Assembly: GCA_902621675.1 (NCBI GenBank)
Contig: CACNMX010000009.1
Span: 1-45,213 of the forward strand
DNA length: 45,213 nt
Origin: an uncultured Prochlorococcus sp.
GTDB taxonomy: Bacteria > Cyanobacteriota > Cyanobacteriia > PCC-6307 > Cyanobiaceae
Direction of reading: 5' to 3'
Of the stretch, positions 1 to 9,300 are shown piece by piece. A program made the position numbers and the translations under genes. How positions within the stretch are numbered: the stretch's first letter is position 1; each line of letters begins with the position of its first letter. The notes beneath the pieces are model-generated. The model searched no databases and was not told the origin of the DNA. It saw nothing but the letters and a program-made list of their open reading frames with translations.

Positions 1-535
1 AAACCCGTATTGGTAGAGCCACAGCGAAACAACAAGCGTAAATCCCTAATATCCGATAAAATCCATCCTCTTGTTTTTCTACTAAAGCATTTGTTAAATC
101 TCTTGCAATGAATCCAATACCTGCGTTTATTCCGTTTACAGCTAAAAGCATTAATACAATTATCGCAAGGAATAACCAATGTAACCATCTACGGTTTTTT
201 AATTGACGTCTTAAGCTAAAAAAGCTTCCTGATCCAATTAGAAATAATGCAGAGAAAAGTAATCCCCAACTCCCAGCCCAAATTGAATTGACAGTACTTA
301 CTACACCTCCGAAATACTTTTCAAGAAAAATTGGTTGAAAGCTTTCAAAAAAACTTATTATTCCTGTAAGACCAACAAGTACTACTCCACCAACACAAAA
401 TAAAAGAGAAATCAAGAGCCATATGAATTGGAATCCATTACATTGATCTATGGGAAGAAAAAAAGGCTGAGATAGCTTTCTTAATTTTTGTAATTGGTAA
501 AGTATTTTAGATTTATTATTAACTGCTTTATTCAT
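1..535 (-). CDS. SbmA/BacA-like ABC transporter, N-terminal part (runs off the window)
   Basis: The reading frame opens with ATG at 535 (minus strand) and stays open to base 1, giving 178 codons; the C-terminal part lies outside the window. After a charged N-terminus of about 35 residues there are several long hydrophobic segments (around residues 36-65, 85-105 and 115-140), then a soluble-looking stretch with ARDLTNALVEKQ and a further hydrophobic segment. This looks like the membrane half of the ABC_membrane_2/SbmA-BacA family, whose members in cyanobacteria usually carry a C-terminal ATPase in the same chain. That ATPase would have to be outside the window, so the assignment rests on the membrane part only. 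The substrate is unknown; the family moves peptides or lipids across the inner membrane. It is followed on the other side of a short gap by small minus-strand genes. Confidence 0.65.
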   Translation of the reverse strand, partial: MNKAVNNKSKILYQLQKLRKLSQPFFLPIDQCNGFQFIWLLISLLFCVGGVVLVGLTGIISFFESFQPIFLEKYFGGVVSTVNSIWAGSWGLLFSALFLIGSGSFFSLRRQLKNRRWLHWLFLAIIVLMLLAVNGINAGIGFIARDLTNALVEKQEDGFYRILGIYACCFAVALPIRV

Positions 536-577
536 TACTCGACTAGTGTTATGAAATAAATTATAACTTTTAGCAGT

Positions 578-856
578 CTATTGACCAAAGCCAATAAATG
601 AAAGTGACCACTCAGGTAAATTTAAGTAATTCAAGACTGTTGCATCAAATTCATGAACTTTTGGAAAAGATTTATCTAATGCCCACCATAGTAGAAAAGG
701 TAAATTAAATAAAATTTGTAATTGCCATTTATAAGTTATAACATTCCAAATTTTAATTAACTTAGTTTTGAGCGAATCATCCAGCTCTTCCCAATTTTTT
801 GAAATTAAATTGAATAAATTTTTAGATTCTGTATTAAGGGACTCAGGAGTATTCAT
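578..856 (-). CDS. Conserved hypothetical small protein (92 aa)
   Basis: I do not recognise a named family. The protein has an acidic, Asn/Ser-rich N-terminus, a basic amphipathic stretch around residues 28-45, and an aromatic hydrophobic patch (LPFLLWWALD, about residues 52-61) that could be membrane-associated, ending in a Trp/Phe-rich tail. Codon use and AT content match the neighbours. It lies between the HIT gene (47 nt upstream) and the ABC transporter gene (43 nt downstream), all on the same strand, so it is probably co-transcribed with them. It may be an accessory of the transporter, but that is only positional inference. Confidence 0.7.
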   Translation of the reverse strand: MNTPESLNTESKNLFNLISKNWEELDDSLKTKLIKIWNVITYKWQLQILFNLPFLLWWALDKSFPKVHEFDATVLNYLNLPEWSLSFIGFGQ

Positions 857-902
857 TTTGTTTTTATTTATTTATAACCCATTAATATTTCTTTCGAGAG
901 TT

Positions 903-1244
903 TTAACCTGGAGGCCAATTCATTTTTCTTCCAGATAAAAAATGAATATGTAAATGAAAAACTGTTTGTCCCGATTCTGCTCCAGTGTTAATTACTGTTC
1001 TCCAATTAGTTAAATTTTTTGATTTAGCTATTTTGCTACCAACAAAAAGTAAATGCCCTAATAAATTTGAATCTTGCTCAATACACTCTAATAAACTGAT
1101 TATTGGCTTTTTAGGAATCACTAAAAAATGTACCGGAGCTTGTGCTTGGATATCATTAAACGCAATACAAAACTTATCTTCATAAAGCTTATCGCAGGGT
1201 ATTTCTTCATTAATTATTTTTTGAAATATTGTTGTTTCAGTCAT
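903..1244 (-). CDS. HIT (histidine triad) family nucleotide hydrolase/transferase
   Basis: The 113-aa length is typical of the HINT branch. The defining H-x-H-x-H motif is seen as HLHIHFL with H97, H99 and H101; the middle His is the nucleophile that attacks the alpha-phosphate of nucleoside phosphoramidates. The N-terminal TIFQKIINEEIPC and the ALVIPKK-like strand (FLVIPKKPI, residues 40-48) also fit HINT proteins. A soluble cytoplasmic housekeeping enzyme cleaving AMP-lysine-type phosphoramidates is expected from the family. It starts only 4 nt after the deformylase gene ends, so the two are very likely co-transcribed. Confidence 0.92.
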   Translation of the reverse strand: MTETTIFQKIINEEIPCDKLYEDKFCIAFNDIQAQAPVHFLVIPKKPIISLLECIEQDSNLLGHLLFVGSKIAKSKNLTNWRTVINTGAESGQTVFHLHIHFLSGRKMNWPPG

Positions 1245-1248
1245 TAAA

Positions 1249-1854
1249 TTAATTAATTGAGATGACGTCTTTTTCGTTAAACCCTTCTTTTAAAAGTTCT
1301 TTGTTTAAATCATCTTTTGATGTAACTCTATCTACAAATAATATTCCATTTAAGTGATCCATTTCGTGTTGAATACACCTCGCCAGAAGTCCATCTGCTT
1401 TCATTTTACGTGGTCGTCCCATTTCATCTCTAAATTTTAATTTTATAGTTGATGGTCTCACTACATTCAAATAGACGCCAGGTATACTCAAGCAGCCTTC
1501 TTCGTATGAATTAAGGGTTGTTCCAAAGTCTGTAATTTCTGGATTGATTAATATTAGAGGTTCTGCTGCTGAATCTTCAAAATTTACATCTATAACAAGC
1601 AGCTCTTTGTTGATACCAATTTGAGGTGCGGCAAGTCCAATTCCTTTAGCTGCATACATGCTTTGAAGCATTTCTCTAGCAAGTTTTCTAATAGATTCGT
1701 CAACTTTAGTTATTCTTTTGGAATTTTGTCTTAATACATCATCACCAAGTTTATAAATGTCTAGAGATGGCTTACCTGGTTGTTCCTTTGCAATTTTTTC
1801 TGCGTTTCCATTTGTTCTTGACTTTTTTGCAAGTTGTGAAAAATGGTTTGCCAC
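1249..1854 (-). CDS. def: Peptide deformylase
   Basis: This metalloenzyme removes the formyl group from the initiator Met of nascent proteins at the ribosome. All three family motifs are intact: GIGLAAPQ (residues 71-78), EEGCLS (118-123, metal ligand C121) and QHEMDH (162-167, with H163, E164 and H167). The EGCLS form and the full length of 201 aa match a bacterial type 1B enzyme. The N-terminal 30 residues or so are a basic extension before the conserved core, as is common in cyanobacteria. It heads a minus-strand group with the HIT gene 4 nt downstream. An 81-nt AT-rich gap separates it from the divergent S9 peptidase gene. Confidence 0.97.
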   Translation of the reverse strand: MANHFSQLAKKSRTNGNAEKIAKEQPGKPSLDIYKLGDDVLRQNSKRITKVDESIRKLAREMLQSMYAAKGIGLAAPQIGINKELLVIDVNFEDSAAEPLILINPEITDFGTTLNSYEEGCLSIPGVYLNVVRPSTIKLKFRDEMGRPRKMKADGLLARCIQHEMDHLNGILFVDRVTSKDDLNKELLKEGFNEKDVISIN

Positions 1855-1935
1855 GTTAAAAAAAAAGGTTTTTACTTAAGAGTTTAGCTATAAAAATACT
1901 AGCACTTTAATTTGCATTCTTTATAGTTTTTTTAA

Positions 1936-3861
1936 ATGAGTAATGATGATCAGTTAAAAGTTAGGAAAACTGTATCTAAAAAAAAATCTTATAAGGAATT
2001 AACTATTGTTAGGGATATCATTTTTTGGATTGATCTTGTTGGTGAAGGTCAAAATGAAAATGCTATTTTTGCAAGACCATTTAATGAAAAAGAGGCTTTT
2101 CCTCAGCAATTAACAAGTAAAAAATATTACATTAAAAATAACTTTCATGGATATGGTGGTAAATCTTATAAATGTATATATTTAAAAAATAATTTTTATT
2201 TGATATGGATTGATCAGATTACCAACGCATTATGGTTTCAAATTTTTAAAGAGGTAGCATCAAATTATAAGAGTCAAAAAAGATATCTAGATTCAGTTCA
2301 AGAACCGAGACAACTATCTAAATCAATTGATGGAAATTTCGACTCTTCATTTGTTATTTCTCAAAAAAATTTTTTGTATGGTATTTGTGAAATAAAAAAT
2401 AGAGATTACTTATTTTCTTTAAACTTAAAAAAAACTAAACAAGATATTTACCGAATAAAAAAATTTAAAAATTTCGCTGGAGAATTATCTTCTAATACTT
2501 CTGTTAGCTTACTTTCTTGGGTCGAGTGGGATTATCCATTCATGCCCTGGGAGAAAAATGATCTTTGTTTTGCGCAAATTGACTTAAATGGAGAGATAAC
2601 AAAAATAAAAAAATTCTCAGATAAGCTGATTAATGCCAATAAAAACGTTTCTTTTTTTCAACCTTATTGGATAGGTGAAACTCTTTTAGTATGTTCTGAA
2701 GATAGTTCTGGATGGTGGAACTTATTGTTTTTAGATGCTAGTAAAATTGAGAATATTATTATTAAAAAAAGAGTAAAGAGAAATTTTGTTGAATATGGGG
2801 TACCTCAGTGGGTCTCAGGAATAACATTTTTTTCAGGTGATATAAAAGATTTACTTTGTTTAGCAAAAAAAGAAAATAATTTAGTAGTTGAACAATATAA
2901 AGATCTACAATTCGTTAAAGAATTTTCTACTCCTTTTACTTCAATAAGTGATTTTAGTGTTTTTGAGAAGAAAGTAGTTTTGAAAGGTCATGGATCTGAT
3001 TTTCTTGGAAACTTACTTGAAATTGATTGTAAAAAGGAACTTTTATCAAATGTTTTTGAGGAAATAAATGCTGAATATGTAAAAGATTATTCAAAACCTG
3101 AATCTTTTTGGTTTAAAGGTTTTGAAGATAAATCTACTCATTCTTTTTTATATAGACCGCTTGTGGAAAAATTTAGAAATCCACCGCTTTTTGTTAGAGC
3201 TCATAGTGGACCAACTTCATTTTTTGATGGATCATATAATCCTGAAGTTCAATATTGGACGTCAAAGGGTTTTTTTGTTGCTGAAGTCAATTATGGAGGA
3301 TCATCAGGATTTGGCAAAGCATATAGAGAGAGGTTGAATTATAAATGGGGCATTGTTGATTCTTATGATTGCAAAGCACTAGCCCTTGAATTGATTAAAT
3401 CAAATCAAGTAGATAGTAAAAAAGTAGTAATTTTTGGGAATAGTGCTGGTGGGTTAACTGCTCTGAATTGTTTATTATATGGGTCTATTTTTGCAGCAGC
3501 AATTTGTAAATATCCTGTTATTGATTTAAAGGATATGCATTACAACACTCATAGGTTTGAAAAAGATTATTTAAATTCTTTGGTAGGAAATTATGAAAAA
3601 AAATATAATGACTATATAAATAGATCACCGATAAATAATATTAATAAAATAAAAAAACCTATCTTATTGTTTCATGGAAAAAAAGATAAAGTAATTTCTT
3701 ATAAACAAACTTTAAAAATTCAAGAAATTTTGATTCAGAATAATAAATATTCAGAAGTTATTTTTTTTGATAACGAAGGGCATGGGTTTAGAAATATTGA
3801 AAATAAAGAAGTAGTAATGCAAAAATCTCAGGAATTTTTAAAAAATGCTTTGAATATTTAA
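1936..3861 (+). CDS. S9 family prolyl-oligopeptidase-like serine peptidase
   Basis: This 641-aa protein has the two-part S9 layout: an N-terminal beta-propeller-like region (about residues 1-380) and a C-terminal alpha/beta-hydrolase domain (about 400-641). The nucleophile elbow is GNSAGG with S503. The likely remaining triad is D584 (HGKKDKV) and H616 (NEGHGF). There is no signal peptide, so it is probably cytoplasmic, where relatives act as acylaminoacyl- or dipeptidyl-peptidases on short peptides; the exact substrate cannot be read from sequence. A run of Lys-rich residues opens the protein. Its stop codon shares a TTAA with the stop of convergent sufS. Confidence 0.9.
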   Translation: MSNDDQLKVRKTVSKKKSYKELTIVRDIIFWIDLVGEGQNENAIFARPFNEKEAFPQQLTSKKYYIKNNFHGYGGKSYKCIYLKNNFYLIWIDQITNALWFQIFKEVASNYKSQKRYLDSVQEPRQLSKSIDGNFDSSFVISQKNFLYGICEIKNRDYLFSLNLKKTKQDIYRIKKFKNFAGELSSNTSVSLLSWVEWDYPFMPWEKNDLCFAQIDLNGEITKIKKFSDKLINANKNVSFFQPYWIGETLLVCSEDSSGWWNLLFLDASKIENIIIKKRVKRNFVEYGVPQWVSGITFFSGDIKDLLCLAKKENNLVVEQYKDLQFVKEFSTPFTSISDFSVFEKKVVLKGHGSDFLGNLLEIDCKKELLSNVFEEINAEYVKDYSKPESFWFKGFEDKSTHSFLYRPLVEKFRNPPLFVRAHSGPTSFFDGSYNPEVQYWTSKGFFVAEVNYGGSSGFGKAYRERLNYKWGIVDSYDCKALALELIKSNQVDSKKVVIFGNSAGGLTALNCLLYGSIFAAAICKYPVIDLKDMHYNTHRFEKDYLNSLVGNYEKKYNDYINRSPINNINKIKKPILLFHGKKDKVISYKQTLKIQEILIQNNKYSEVIFFDNEGHGFRNIENKEVVMQKSQEFLKNALNI

Positions 3862-5111
3862 GAATTGATTTTTAGAAAATCAATAGTATCTTTTAATTTT
3901 TCTATAAACATATCAATTTCTTTCTTATTGGTTGTGAAATTCATGCTGATTCTAGCTGTTGATTTAATTCCAATGTATCTGTGAAGAGGTTGACAGCAAT
4001 GGTGTCCACTTCTGATGCAAATTCCTTTTGAATCAAGAATTTCAGCAATATCATTAGAATGTATATTTTTTATATAAAAGGTGGCAAGTGAGGCTCTGTC
4101 TGGATCTTTTTCCGGTGATGGACCTATGATTTCAACATTTTCTATTGCACTTAATTTTTCAAATAAATATTTAGTAATATTCTTTTCATATTCATGAATT
4201 TCATTCAATCCAATAGTGTTTATATAGTTAATTGCCTCTGCAAGACCTATCGCTTCTGCAATGGCTGGAGTTCCAGCTTCAAATTTATGTGGTAACTCTG
4301 CCCAAGTACTTGTCTCTTCAAAAACATCTTGAATCATTTCTCCACCTCCAAAGAGAGGAGGAATTTTTTCTAGGATTTCTTTCCTTGACCAAAGGAAACC
4401 AATACCTGTAGGTCCGCAAAGTTTATGTCCTGATCCCGCTAAAAAATCTATATTAAGATCAACAACATCTAGTTTTTGATGGGCCAAACTTTGACATGCA
4501 TCTATTAACACTAAAGAACCTTTTTGTTTAGCTAATTTAGTGATCTCTTTGATGGGATTACAGCAACCTAAAGTATTACTAACATGTACTAGACTAACGA
4601 GCTTAGTTTTAGATGTTAGTTTTGATTTAAAATCGTCTATATCTAATTTCCCATTTTTATCTATACCTATAAATTTTAATTTGCAATTATTTTTTGCTGC
4701 AACCATTTGCCATGGAACAATATTGCTATGATGTTCCATTATTGATAAGAGAATTTCATCGTTTTCTTTTAATGAAGATTCGCCCCATGATCTAGCAGCT
4801 AGATTGATTGCCTCAGTAGCATTTCTTGTAAAAATAATTTCTTTTGTTGAATTCGCTTTTATAAATTTGCTAATTAAATATCTTGCATTTTCAAATTCTT
4901 CTGTCGCTTTAGCACTTAATTGATGCGCGCCTCTATGTACATTGGCATTAAAGTTTCTATAGTATTCATTAATTTTTTCTAAGACTTGTATTGGTTTTTG
5001 AGTGGTTGCAGCATGGTCTAAATAAATAATTTGCTCACTACTTTTTAAGTTCCTATTTAAAAGAGGAAAGTCTTTCTTTGTTATTTCAGGAAAATTTTGA
5101 ATTGTTTCCAT
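3858..5111 (-). CDS. sufS: SufS-type (class II) cysteine desulfurase
   Basis: This PLP enzyme takes sulfur from cysteine, forms a protein persulfide and feeds the SufBCD scaffold. The PLP lysine is K230 in SGHKLCGPTG. The catalytic cysteine loop is RSGHHCCQP with C372 as the expected persulfide site; it is followed by a second Cys, where E. coli has Ala. The 417-aa length and the ATTQKP and NATEAINLAARSW motifs match the SufS/CsdB group. It is the last gene of sufBCDS: its ATG overlaps the last base of the sufD stop, which suggests translational coupling. The 3' end overlaps the convergent S9 peptidase gene by 4 nt, so there is no room for a normal terminator between them. Confidence 0.96.
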   Translation of the reverse strand: METIQNFPEITKKDFPLLNRNLKSSEQIIYLDHAATTQKPIQVLEKINEYYRNFNANVHRGAHQLSAKATEEFENARYLISKFIKANSTKEIIFTRNATEAINLAARSWGESSLKENDEILLSIMEHHSNIVPWQMVAAKNNCKLKFIGIDKNGKLDIDDFKSKLTSKTKLVSLVHVSNTLGCCNPIKEITKLAKQKGSLVLIDACQSLAHQKLDVVDLNIDFLAGSGHKLCGPTGIGFLWSRKEILEKIPPLFGGGEMIQDVFEETSTWAELPHKFEAGTPAIAEAIGLAEAINYINTIGLNEIHEYEKNITKYLFEKLSAIENVEIIGPSPEKDPDRASLATFYIKNIHSNDIAEILDSKGICIRSGHHCCQPLHRYIGIKSTARISMNFTTNKKEIDMFIEKLKDTIDFLKINS

Positions 5112-6328
5112 TAATTTTCATTTAAAAGTTTATCAAGCAAATCCCATCTATCTTTTGAAACGGGAATAAATGAAATTATTTCTTGAAAGTAAGAACTTAA
5201 TTGTAGTTTACTTGCTTCTGTTAATGTGATCCCTCTTGTTCGCATATAAAAAAGTTCTTCTTCATTTAGTTGTGAAATTGTAGCTCCATGTTTGCATTTG
5301 ACATCATCAGCAATAATTTCTAATTGAGGTTTGGTATCTATTTGTGCGAAATTTGATAAAAGTAAATTTCTGCTCAATTGAGAAGCATCAGTTTTCTGGG
5401 CAATTTTCGGAACTATTATTGAACCTTCAAATATTGCATGTGATTTATCGTCAGCAAGTGATTTGTTAATTTGATCTAGAAATCCATTTGGCCCATCAAA
5501 GTCTATTTTTGTATAAGTAGAAATTTGTTCATCTTTTTTTGTTATTTGCATACCTTTAATATTGGTTTTAGCGTTTCCCTCAGATTGTTTGATACGAATT
5601 TCAAATCTTGCATAATTAAATTTGAAATGTAAAGATCCTAAATTGTATTCGCTATTTTTTTGTTGAATTACATTGAGAGAATTTAATAGATTTGATTTGT
5701 TTTCACCGTAAGAAACAACACCATGGTTTAGTGAACTATTTTCTTCTAAACATAAAAAAGTTGATTGAGATAATGAAGAGTTGTCTTTACCAAGATTTAC
5801 TTGTAATAAATCAATTTCACAATTCTTTTCTAAAAATATTATCAGGGTTTTTGCGTTTAAAGAATTACTGGATGCGTTACTAAAGATTTCAATAGGGGGG
5901 ATTTTTGAACCACTTATTTTTAATCCTAAGGTATTTTTTGAACAGTTTAAGGATAGATTTAGTAAATCACTCCAATTCTCGTTGTGATCAAAACAAGATA
6001 TCTGTCCCTTGATATATTTAACTAATTTATCCTCACTAAGTTGCGTTATTGAATAATTTTCCTCTATTAAATTAATTGGGAAATTATCACCTATTACTAA
6101 CCTAATAATACTTTGAGAAGTGTTCGGAAAAGGTGCATCAAAGTTTAGATCTTTTTCATTAACCGAGTAGTCTAAAAAGTTTGAAAATTTTGATTTATTT
6201 GAAAGTCTCCATTGTTCACTTTTAGGATTAGGGAGGGGACTCAATTGTAATTTATCTAGACAGATTTTTTGTATTTCTGATTGATTATCAATCGATTTAT
6301 AAGCTTTTATTTTTTCAACAATTTCCAT
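5111..6328 (-). CDS. sufD: Fe-S cluster assembly protein SufD
   Basis: SufD pairs with SufB and a SufC dimer to form the scaffold on which Fe-S clusters are built. The C-terminal half carries the SufB/SufD core signature, including the ADDVKCKHGATI stretch and MRTRGI near the end, both typical of SufD. The N-terminal half is divergent and Ser/Asn-rich, as is usual for SufD. The length of 405 aa is normal. It sits 4 nt after sufC and overlaps sufS by one base, so the operon is tightly coupled. The essential His of the SufD interface is likely the one in KCKHGA. Confidence 0.95.
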   Translation of the reverse strand: MEIVEKIKAYKSIDNQSEIQKICLDKLQLSPLPNPKSEQWRLSNKSKFSNFLDYSVNEKDLNFDAPFPNTSQSIIRLVIGDNFPINLIEENYSITQLSEDKLVKYIKGQISCFDHNENWSDLLNLSLNCSKNTLGLKISGSKIPPIEIFSNASSNSLNAKTLIIFLEKNCEIDLLQVNLGKDNSSLSQSTFLCLEENSSLNHGVVSYGENKSNLLNSLNVIQQKNSEYNLGSLHFKFNYARFEIRIKQSEGNAKTNIKGMQITKKDEQISTYTKIDFDGPNGFLDQINKSLADDKSHAIFEGSIIVPKIAQKTDASQLSRNLLLSNFAQIDTKPQLEIIADDVKCKHGATISQLNEEELFYMRTRGITLTEASKLQLSSYFQEIISFIPVSKDRWDLLDKLLNEN

Positions 6329-6332
6329 TGAT

Positions 6333-7118
6333 TTAGGTCTCTTTTATAAAGTTATCGGTCCATTCATATCCTTTTCTTTCAAGCTCTAGAGCAAGATCAC
6401 TTCCACCTGTTTTTATGATTTGTCCGTCTGACATGACATGGACAAAATTTGGTTCAATTTCATCTAATAATCTTTGATAGTGGGTAATAAGTATAATCCC
6501 AGTTTGTGTATTAGATATTTTTTTAATTCCTGATGCCACTATTCTTAGTGCATCAATATCTAAACCAGAATCGGTCTCATCTAATATTGCTATCTTGGGC
6601 TCCAGTAAAGCCATTTGCAGAATTTCATTTCTTTTTTTTTCACCTCCAGAAAATCCTTGATTTACACTCCTTGAAAGGAATGCATGATCCATTTTCACAA
6701 TTTCCAACTTTTCTTTAACTAATTCTTCAAAATCAAAAGTATCTAATTCTTCTTTGTTGAGGAATTTCCTTCTAGCATTAGTTGAAACTCTAAGAAACTC
6801 AAGATTACTTACACCTGGAATCTCAATTGGATATTGAAAACCAAGAAAAATTCCTGATTGAGCTCTTTCTTCAGGTTCTAGAGAGTTGATGTTTTCACCT
6901 AAAAATTTTATGTCGCCATTTGTAATATTATACGAAGGATGTCCTGCAATTATTTTCGAAAGAGTACTTTTGCCACATCCATTTCTTCCCATAATGGCAT
7001 GGATTTCTCCAGGATAGACAGTAAGTGAAACCCCTTTTAAAATAGGAAGATTATCAGTAGATGCAGAGAGATTTTCAACTTCTAAAATTGGATTTGATTC
7101 TTTCATTTTACTTTCCAT
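6333..7118 (-). CDS. sufC: Fe-S cluster assembly ATPase SufC
   Basis: This is the ABC-type ATPase that drives conformational change in the SufBCD scaffold. The Walker A is GRNGCGKST (residues 44-52), the signature is FSGGEKKR, and the Walker B region is [15 protein letters not shown], the SufC-specific form. The length of 261 aa is normal; the protein is soluble, with no membrane partner. An in-frame ATG at residue 5 (MKESNP) is an alternative start. The gene lies 21 nt after sufB and 4 nt before sufD. Confidence 0.97.
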   Translation of the reverse strand: MESKMKESNPILEVENLSASTDNLPILKGVSLTVYPGEIHAIMGRNGCGKSTLSKIIAGHPSYNITNGDIKFLGENINSLEPEERAQSGIFLGFQYPIEIPGVSNLEFLRVSTNARRKFLNKEELDTFDFEELVKEKLEIVKMDHAFLSRSVNQGFSGGEKKRNEILQMALLEPKIAILDETDSGLDIDALRIVASGIKKISNTQTGIILITHYQRLLDEIEPNFVHVMSDGQIIKTGGSDLALELERKGYEWTDNFIKET

Positions 7119-7139
7119 TTCAGTTTAGAAATTGATTCA

Positions 7140-8582
7140 TTAACCTACAGATCCCTCTAGCTTAAGTGCCAGTAACTTATCTGCTTCAGCAGCAAATTCC
7201 ATCGGTAATTGATTAAATACATCTCTGCAAAAACCGCTGACCATCATAGATACAGCCTCCTCAAATTCTATACCTCTACTTTGGAGATAAAAAAGTTGAT
7301 CTTCTGAGATTCTACATGTGCTTGCTTCATGCTCAATTTCAGAATTGGGTTGTTGAGAATTGATGTAAGGGAATGTATTTGCAGAAGCTTGATCCCCAAT
7401 TAACATTGAATCACATTGACTGTAATTTCTTGATCCTTTAGCTTTTGTTCCCATTTTGACAAGACCTCTATAGCTATTTATTGAGTTGCCTGCACTGATA
7501 CCTTTGCTAACAATAGTTGATTTGGTCTTAGGACCAATATGAATCATTTTCGTGCCTGTATCTGCTTGCTGAAGATTATTGGTGAGTGCCACCGAATAAA
7601 ATTCTCCTACAGATTCTTCCCCTAAAAGTAGACAGCTAGGATATTTCCATGTAATTGCAGACCCTGTTTCAACTTGTGACCAGCTAATTTTACTTCTCTT
7701 GCCTAAGCATTTTCCTCTTTTGGTGACAAAATTAAAAATTCCGCCAATACCTTCTTCATCACCAGCATACCAATTTTGTACTGTTGAATATTTTATTGAG
7801 GCGTCGTCTAATGCTATTAACTCTACAACTGCTGCATGTAGGGTATTTGTATCAAACATTGGAGCTGTACAACCTTCTAGATAACTTACAGAACTTGATT
7901 CTTCAGCAATGATGAGTGTCCTTTCGAATTGTCCTGAATCTCCACTATTTATTCTGAAGTAGGAAGATAGATCCATAGGGCAGGCAACACCTTTGGGGAT
8001 ATAAACAAAAGAACCATCACTAAAAACTGCAGAATTTAATGCTGCAAAATAATTATCACTCGCTGGAACAACTGTACCTAAATATTTTTCAATCAAATCC
8101 GAGTGATTTTTTACTGCTTCACTAATTGAGCAAAATATAACTCCATGCTCAGCAAGTTCTTCTCTAAAAGTTGTGGCTATAGAAACACTATCAAAGACAG
8201 CATCTACTGCTACATTTGTGAGTTTTTTTTGCTCTGTAAGGGGTATCCCCAACTTGTCAAAAGTCTCAAGAAGTTTGGGATCAACTTCATCTAAACTAGA
8301 AATTTTCTCTTTTTGCTTAGGAGCAGAATAATAGATTATATCTTGATAATCAATTTGTTCGTATCCTAATCCTGCCCAATCGGGCTCTTTCATTTTTTGC
8401 CATTTTTTAAAGGCTTTTAATCTAAAATCAAGAAGATATTTTGGCTCTTCTTTTTTCTGAGAAATTAATCTTATGATGTTTTCATTTAATCCCTTTGCAA
8501 TTTTTTCAGTTTCAATATCAGTAACAAAACCATATTTATAGGGCTCTTTTACTACATCTTTAACTAAATTTTCGTTGACCAT
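7140..8582 (-). CDS. sufB: Fe-S cluster assembly protein SufB
   Basis: First gene of the suf operon and main scaffold subunit for cluster assembly. The 480-aa length, the [16 protein letters not shown] and [11 protein letters not shown] stretches and the C-terminal [10 protein letters not shown] motif are characteristic of SufB. The Cys in SYLEGCTAP is the residue reported as a sulfur acceptor in the family. In oxygenic cyanobacteria this operon is the main Fe-S system and supplies photosystem I and ferredoxins. It is transcribed divergently from the small gene at 8678. Many cyanobacteria have the repressor SufR at that position; here that gene does not look like SufR. Confidence 0.97.
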   Translation of the reverse strand: MVNENLVKDVVKEPYKYGFVTDIETEKIAKGLNENIIRLISQKKEEPKYLLDFRLKAFKKWQKMKEPDWAGLGYEQIDYQDIIYYSAPKQKEKISSLDEVDPKLLETFDKLGIPLTEQKKLTNVAVDAVFDSVSIATTFREELAEHGVIFCSISEAVKNHSDLIEKYLGTVVPASDNYFAALNSAVFSDGSFVYIPKGVACPMDLSSYFRINSGDSGQFERTLIIAEESSSVSYLEGCTAPMFDTNTLHAAVVELIALDDASIKYSTVQNWYAGDEEGIGGIFNFVTKRGKCLGKRSKISWSQVETGSAITWKYPSCLLLGEESVGEFYSVALTNNLQQADTGTKMIHIGPKTKSTIVSKGISAGNSINSYRGLVKMGTKAKGSRNYSQCDSMLIGDQASANTFPYINSQQPNSEIEHEASTCRISEDQLFYLQSRGIEFEEAVSMMVSGFCRDVFNQLPMEFAAEADKLLALKLEGSVG

Positions 8583-8611
8583 GTTATCAAAAATAACTTA
8601 TTACAATTAGC

Positions 8612-8646
8612 TTTATATACTTTAACGAAAGATATCCCCAATATTG
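8612..8646 (-). promoter_or_regulatory. Candidate suf operon promoter with CAATATTG palindrome
   Basis: Reading the minus strand, TTGGGG (8641-8636) is followed after 18 nt by TATAAA (8617-8612), or after 16 nt by TATATA, about 30 nt before the sufB ATG. An 8-bp palindrome CAATATTG (8639-8646) overlaps the -35 position and could be an operator. The match to consensus is moderate only, and no CAAC-N6-GTTG type SufR site is visible. This is inferred from spacing, not known. Confidence 0.35.
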
Positions 8647-8677
8647 TGTTTTTTTCCTTTATTAAAACTAAAAATTA

Positions 8678-9031
8678 ATGTCTAATCATCTTGATCCCTT
8701 ATCTAACCCTTTAAACATAGAAATTATTCAAGAAATTGATAATTTTGATCTGTCTATAATGCAGAAACATCATTTAAGAATACTCGCTCATTGCCTCCAT
8801 ATAATAAAAACTATTAAGCTAGAGAATAGTTTTGAATATCAAAATAAAAATCCACTGAGAGAATGGTGTGATAACCAATCTAACAAATTTGATGATAAAA
8901 AATTTAGTGATCTTTTTTATGAGCAGTTAGAATCAACTTCGAAAAAATTAAGTACTTTTTCAAAAAAAATTGGTAAAAACATTGAGGATTTAGAGATAAA
9001 TGATCTAGTACTTTTAGTTGAACAACGCTAA
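8678..9031 (+). CDS. Conserved hypothetical protein (117 aa), divergent from sufB
   Basis: I do not recognise a family. The protein is predominantly helical by eye, with a His-containing segment (MQKHHLRILAHCLHI, about residues 28-42) and a Lys/Ser-rich C-terminal half ending in a possible coiled-coil stretch. It has no signal peptide or membrane segment. The start ATG at 8678 is the only good one. It is placed where many cyanobacteria carry sufR, but it lacks the winged-helix/DeoR-like helix-turn-helix and the C-terminal Cys set of SufR, so a regulatory role would be new and is only a positional guess. Confidence 0.75.
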   Translation: MSNHLDPLSNPLNIEIIQEIDNFDLSIMQKHHLRILAHCLHIIKTIKLENSFEYQNKNPLREWCDNQSNKFDDKKFSDLFYEQLESTSKKLSTFSKKIGKNIEDLEINDLVLLVEQR

Positions 9032-9300
9032 AGTCCCTTTTAATTGATCCCGAAGAAAAAATATATTTTTGTTGAGTCGTTAACAAATTTAGGTAATAAA
9101 ATTTAAAAAAAAAGAAAATTAATTTACATTTGAAGAAGATCTGAAAATTAATTAATTTCTTTGATACCAACTGTTTTGAAGATAAATATCAATTAACAGA
9201 ATTTTTTAGTAGTCAGAGGATCCTGACGACAGGGCAAAAAGACACACGTTTCTCTCAAAAAAAGAACATACTGATCCCAAACAAAAACGGAGAATTTAAA
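9032..9300 (+). promoter_or_regulatory. Long leader of the DUF4912 gene with a short hairpin
   Basis: This 269-nt gap holds no credible gene. Most of it is A/T tracts, but 9210-9290 is noticeably richer in G and C. It contains an inverted repeat GTCAG (9212-9216) / CTGAC (9223-9227) around AGGATC. A good Shine-Dalgarno GGAG at 9289-9292 sits 8 nt before the GTG at 9301 and supports that start. The tract probably contains the promoter and a structured 5' UTR. I see no known riboswitch. Confidence 0.35.

Noticed and set aside
8904-9170. Minus-strand open frame of 88 codons
   Set aside because: It overlaps the end of a well-formed plus-strand gene, is Phe/Lys-rich as expected of a reverse reading of A/T sequence, and has no family signature.
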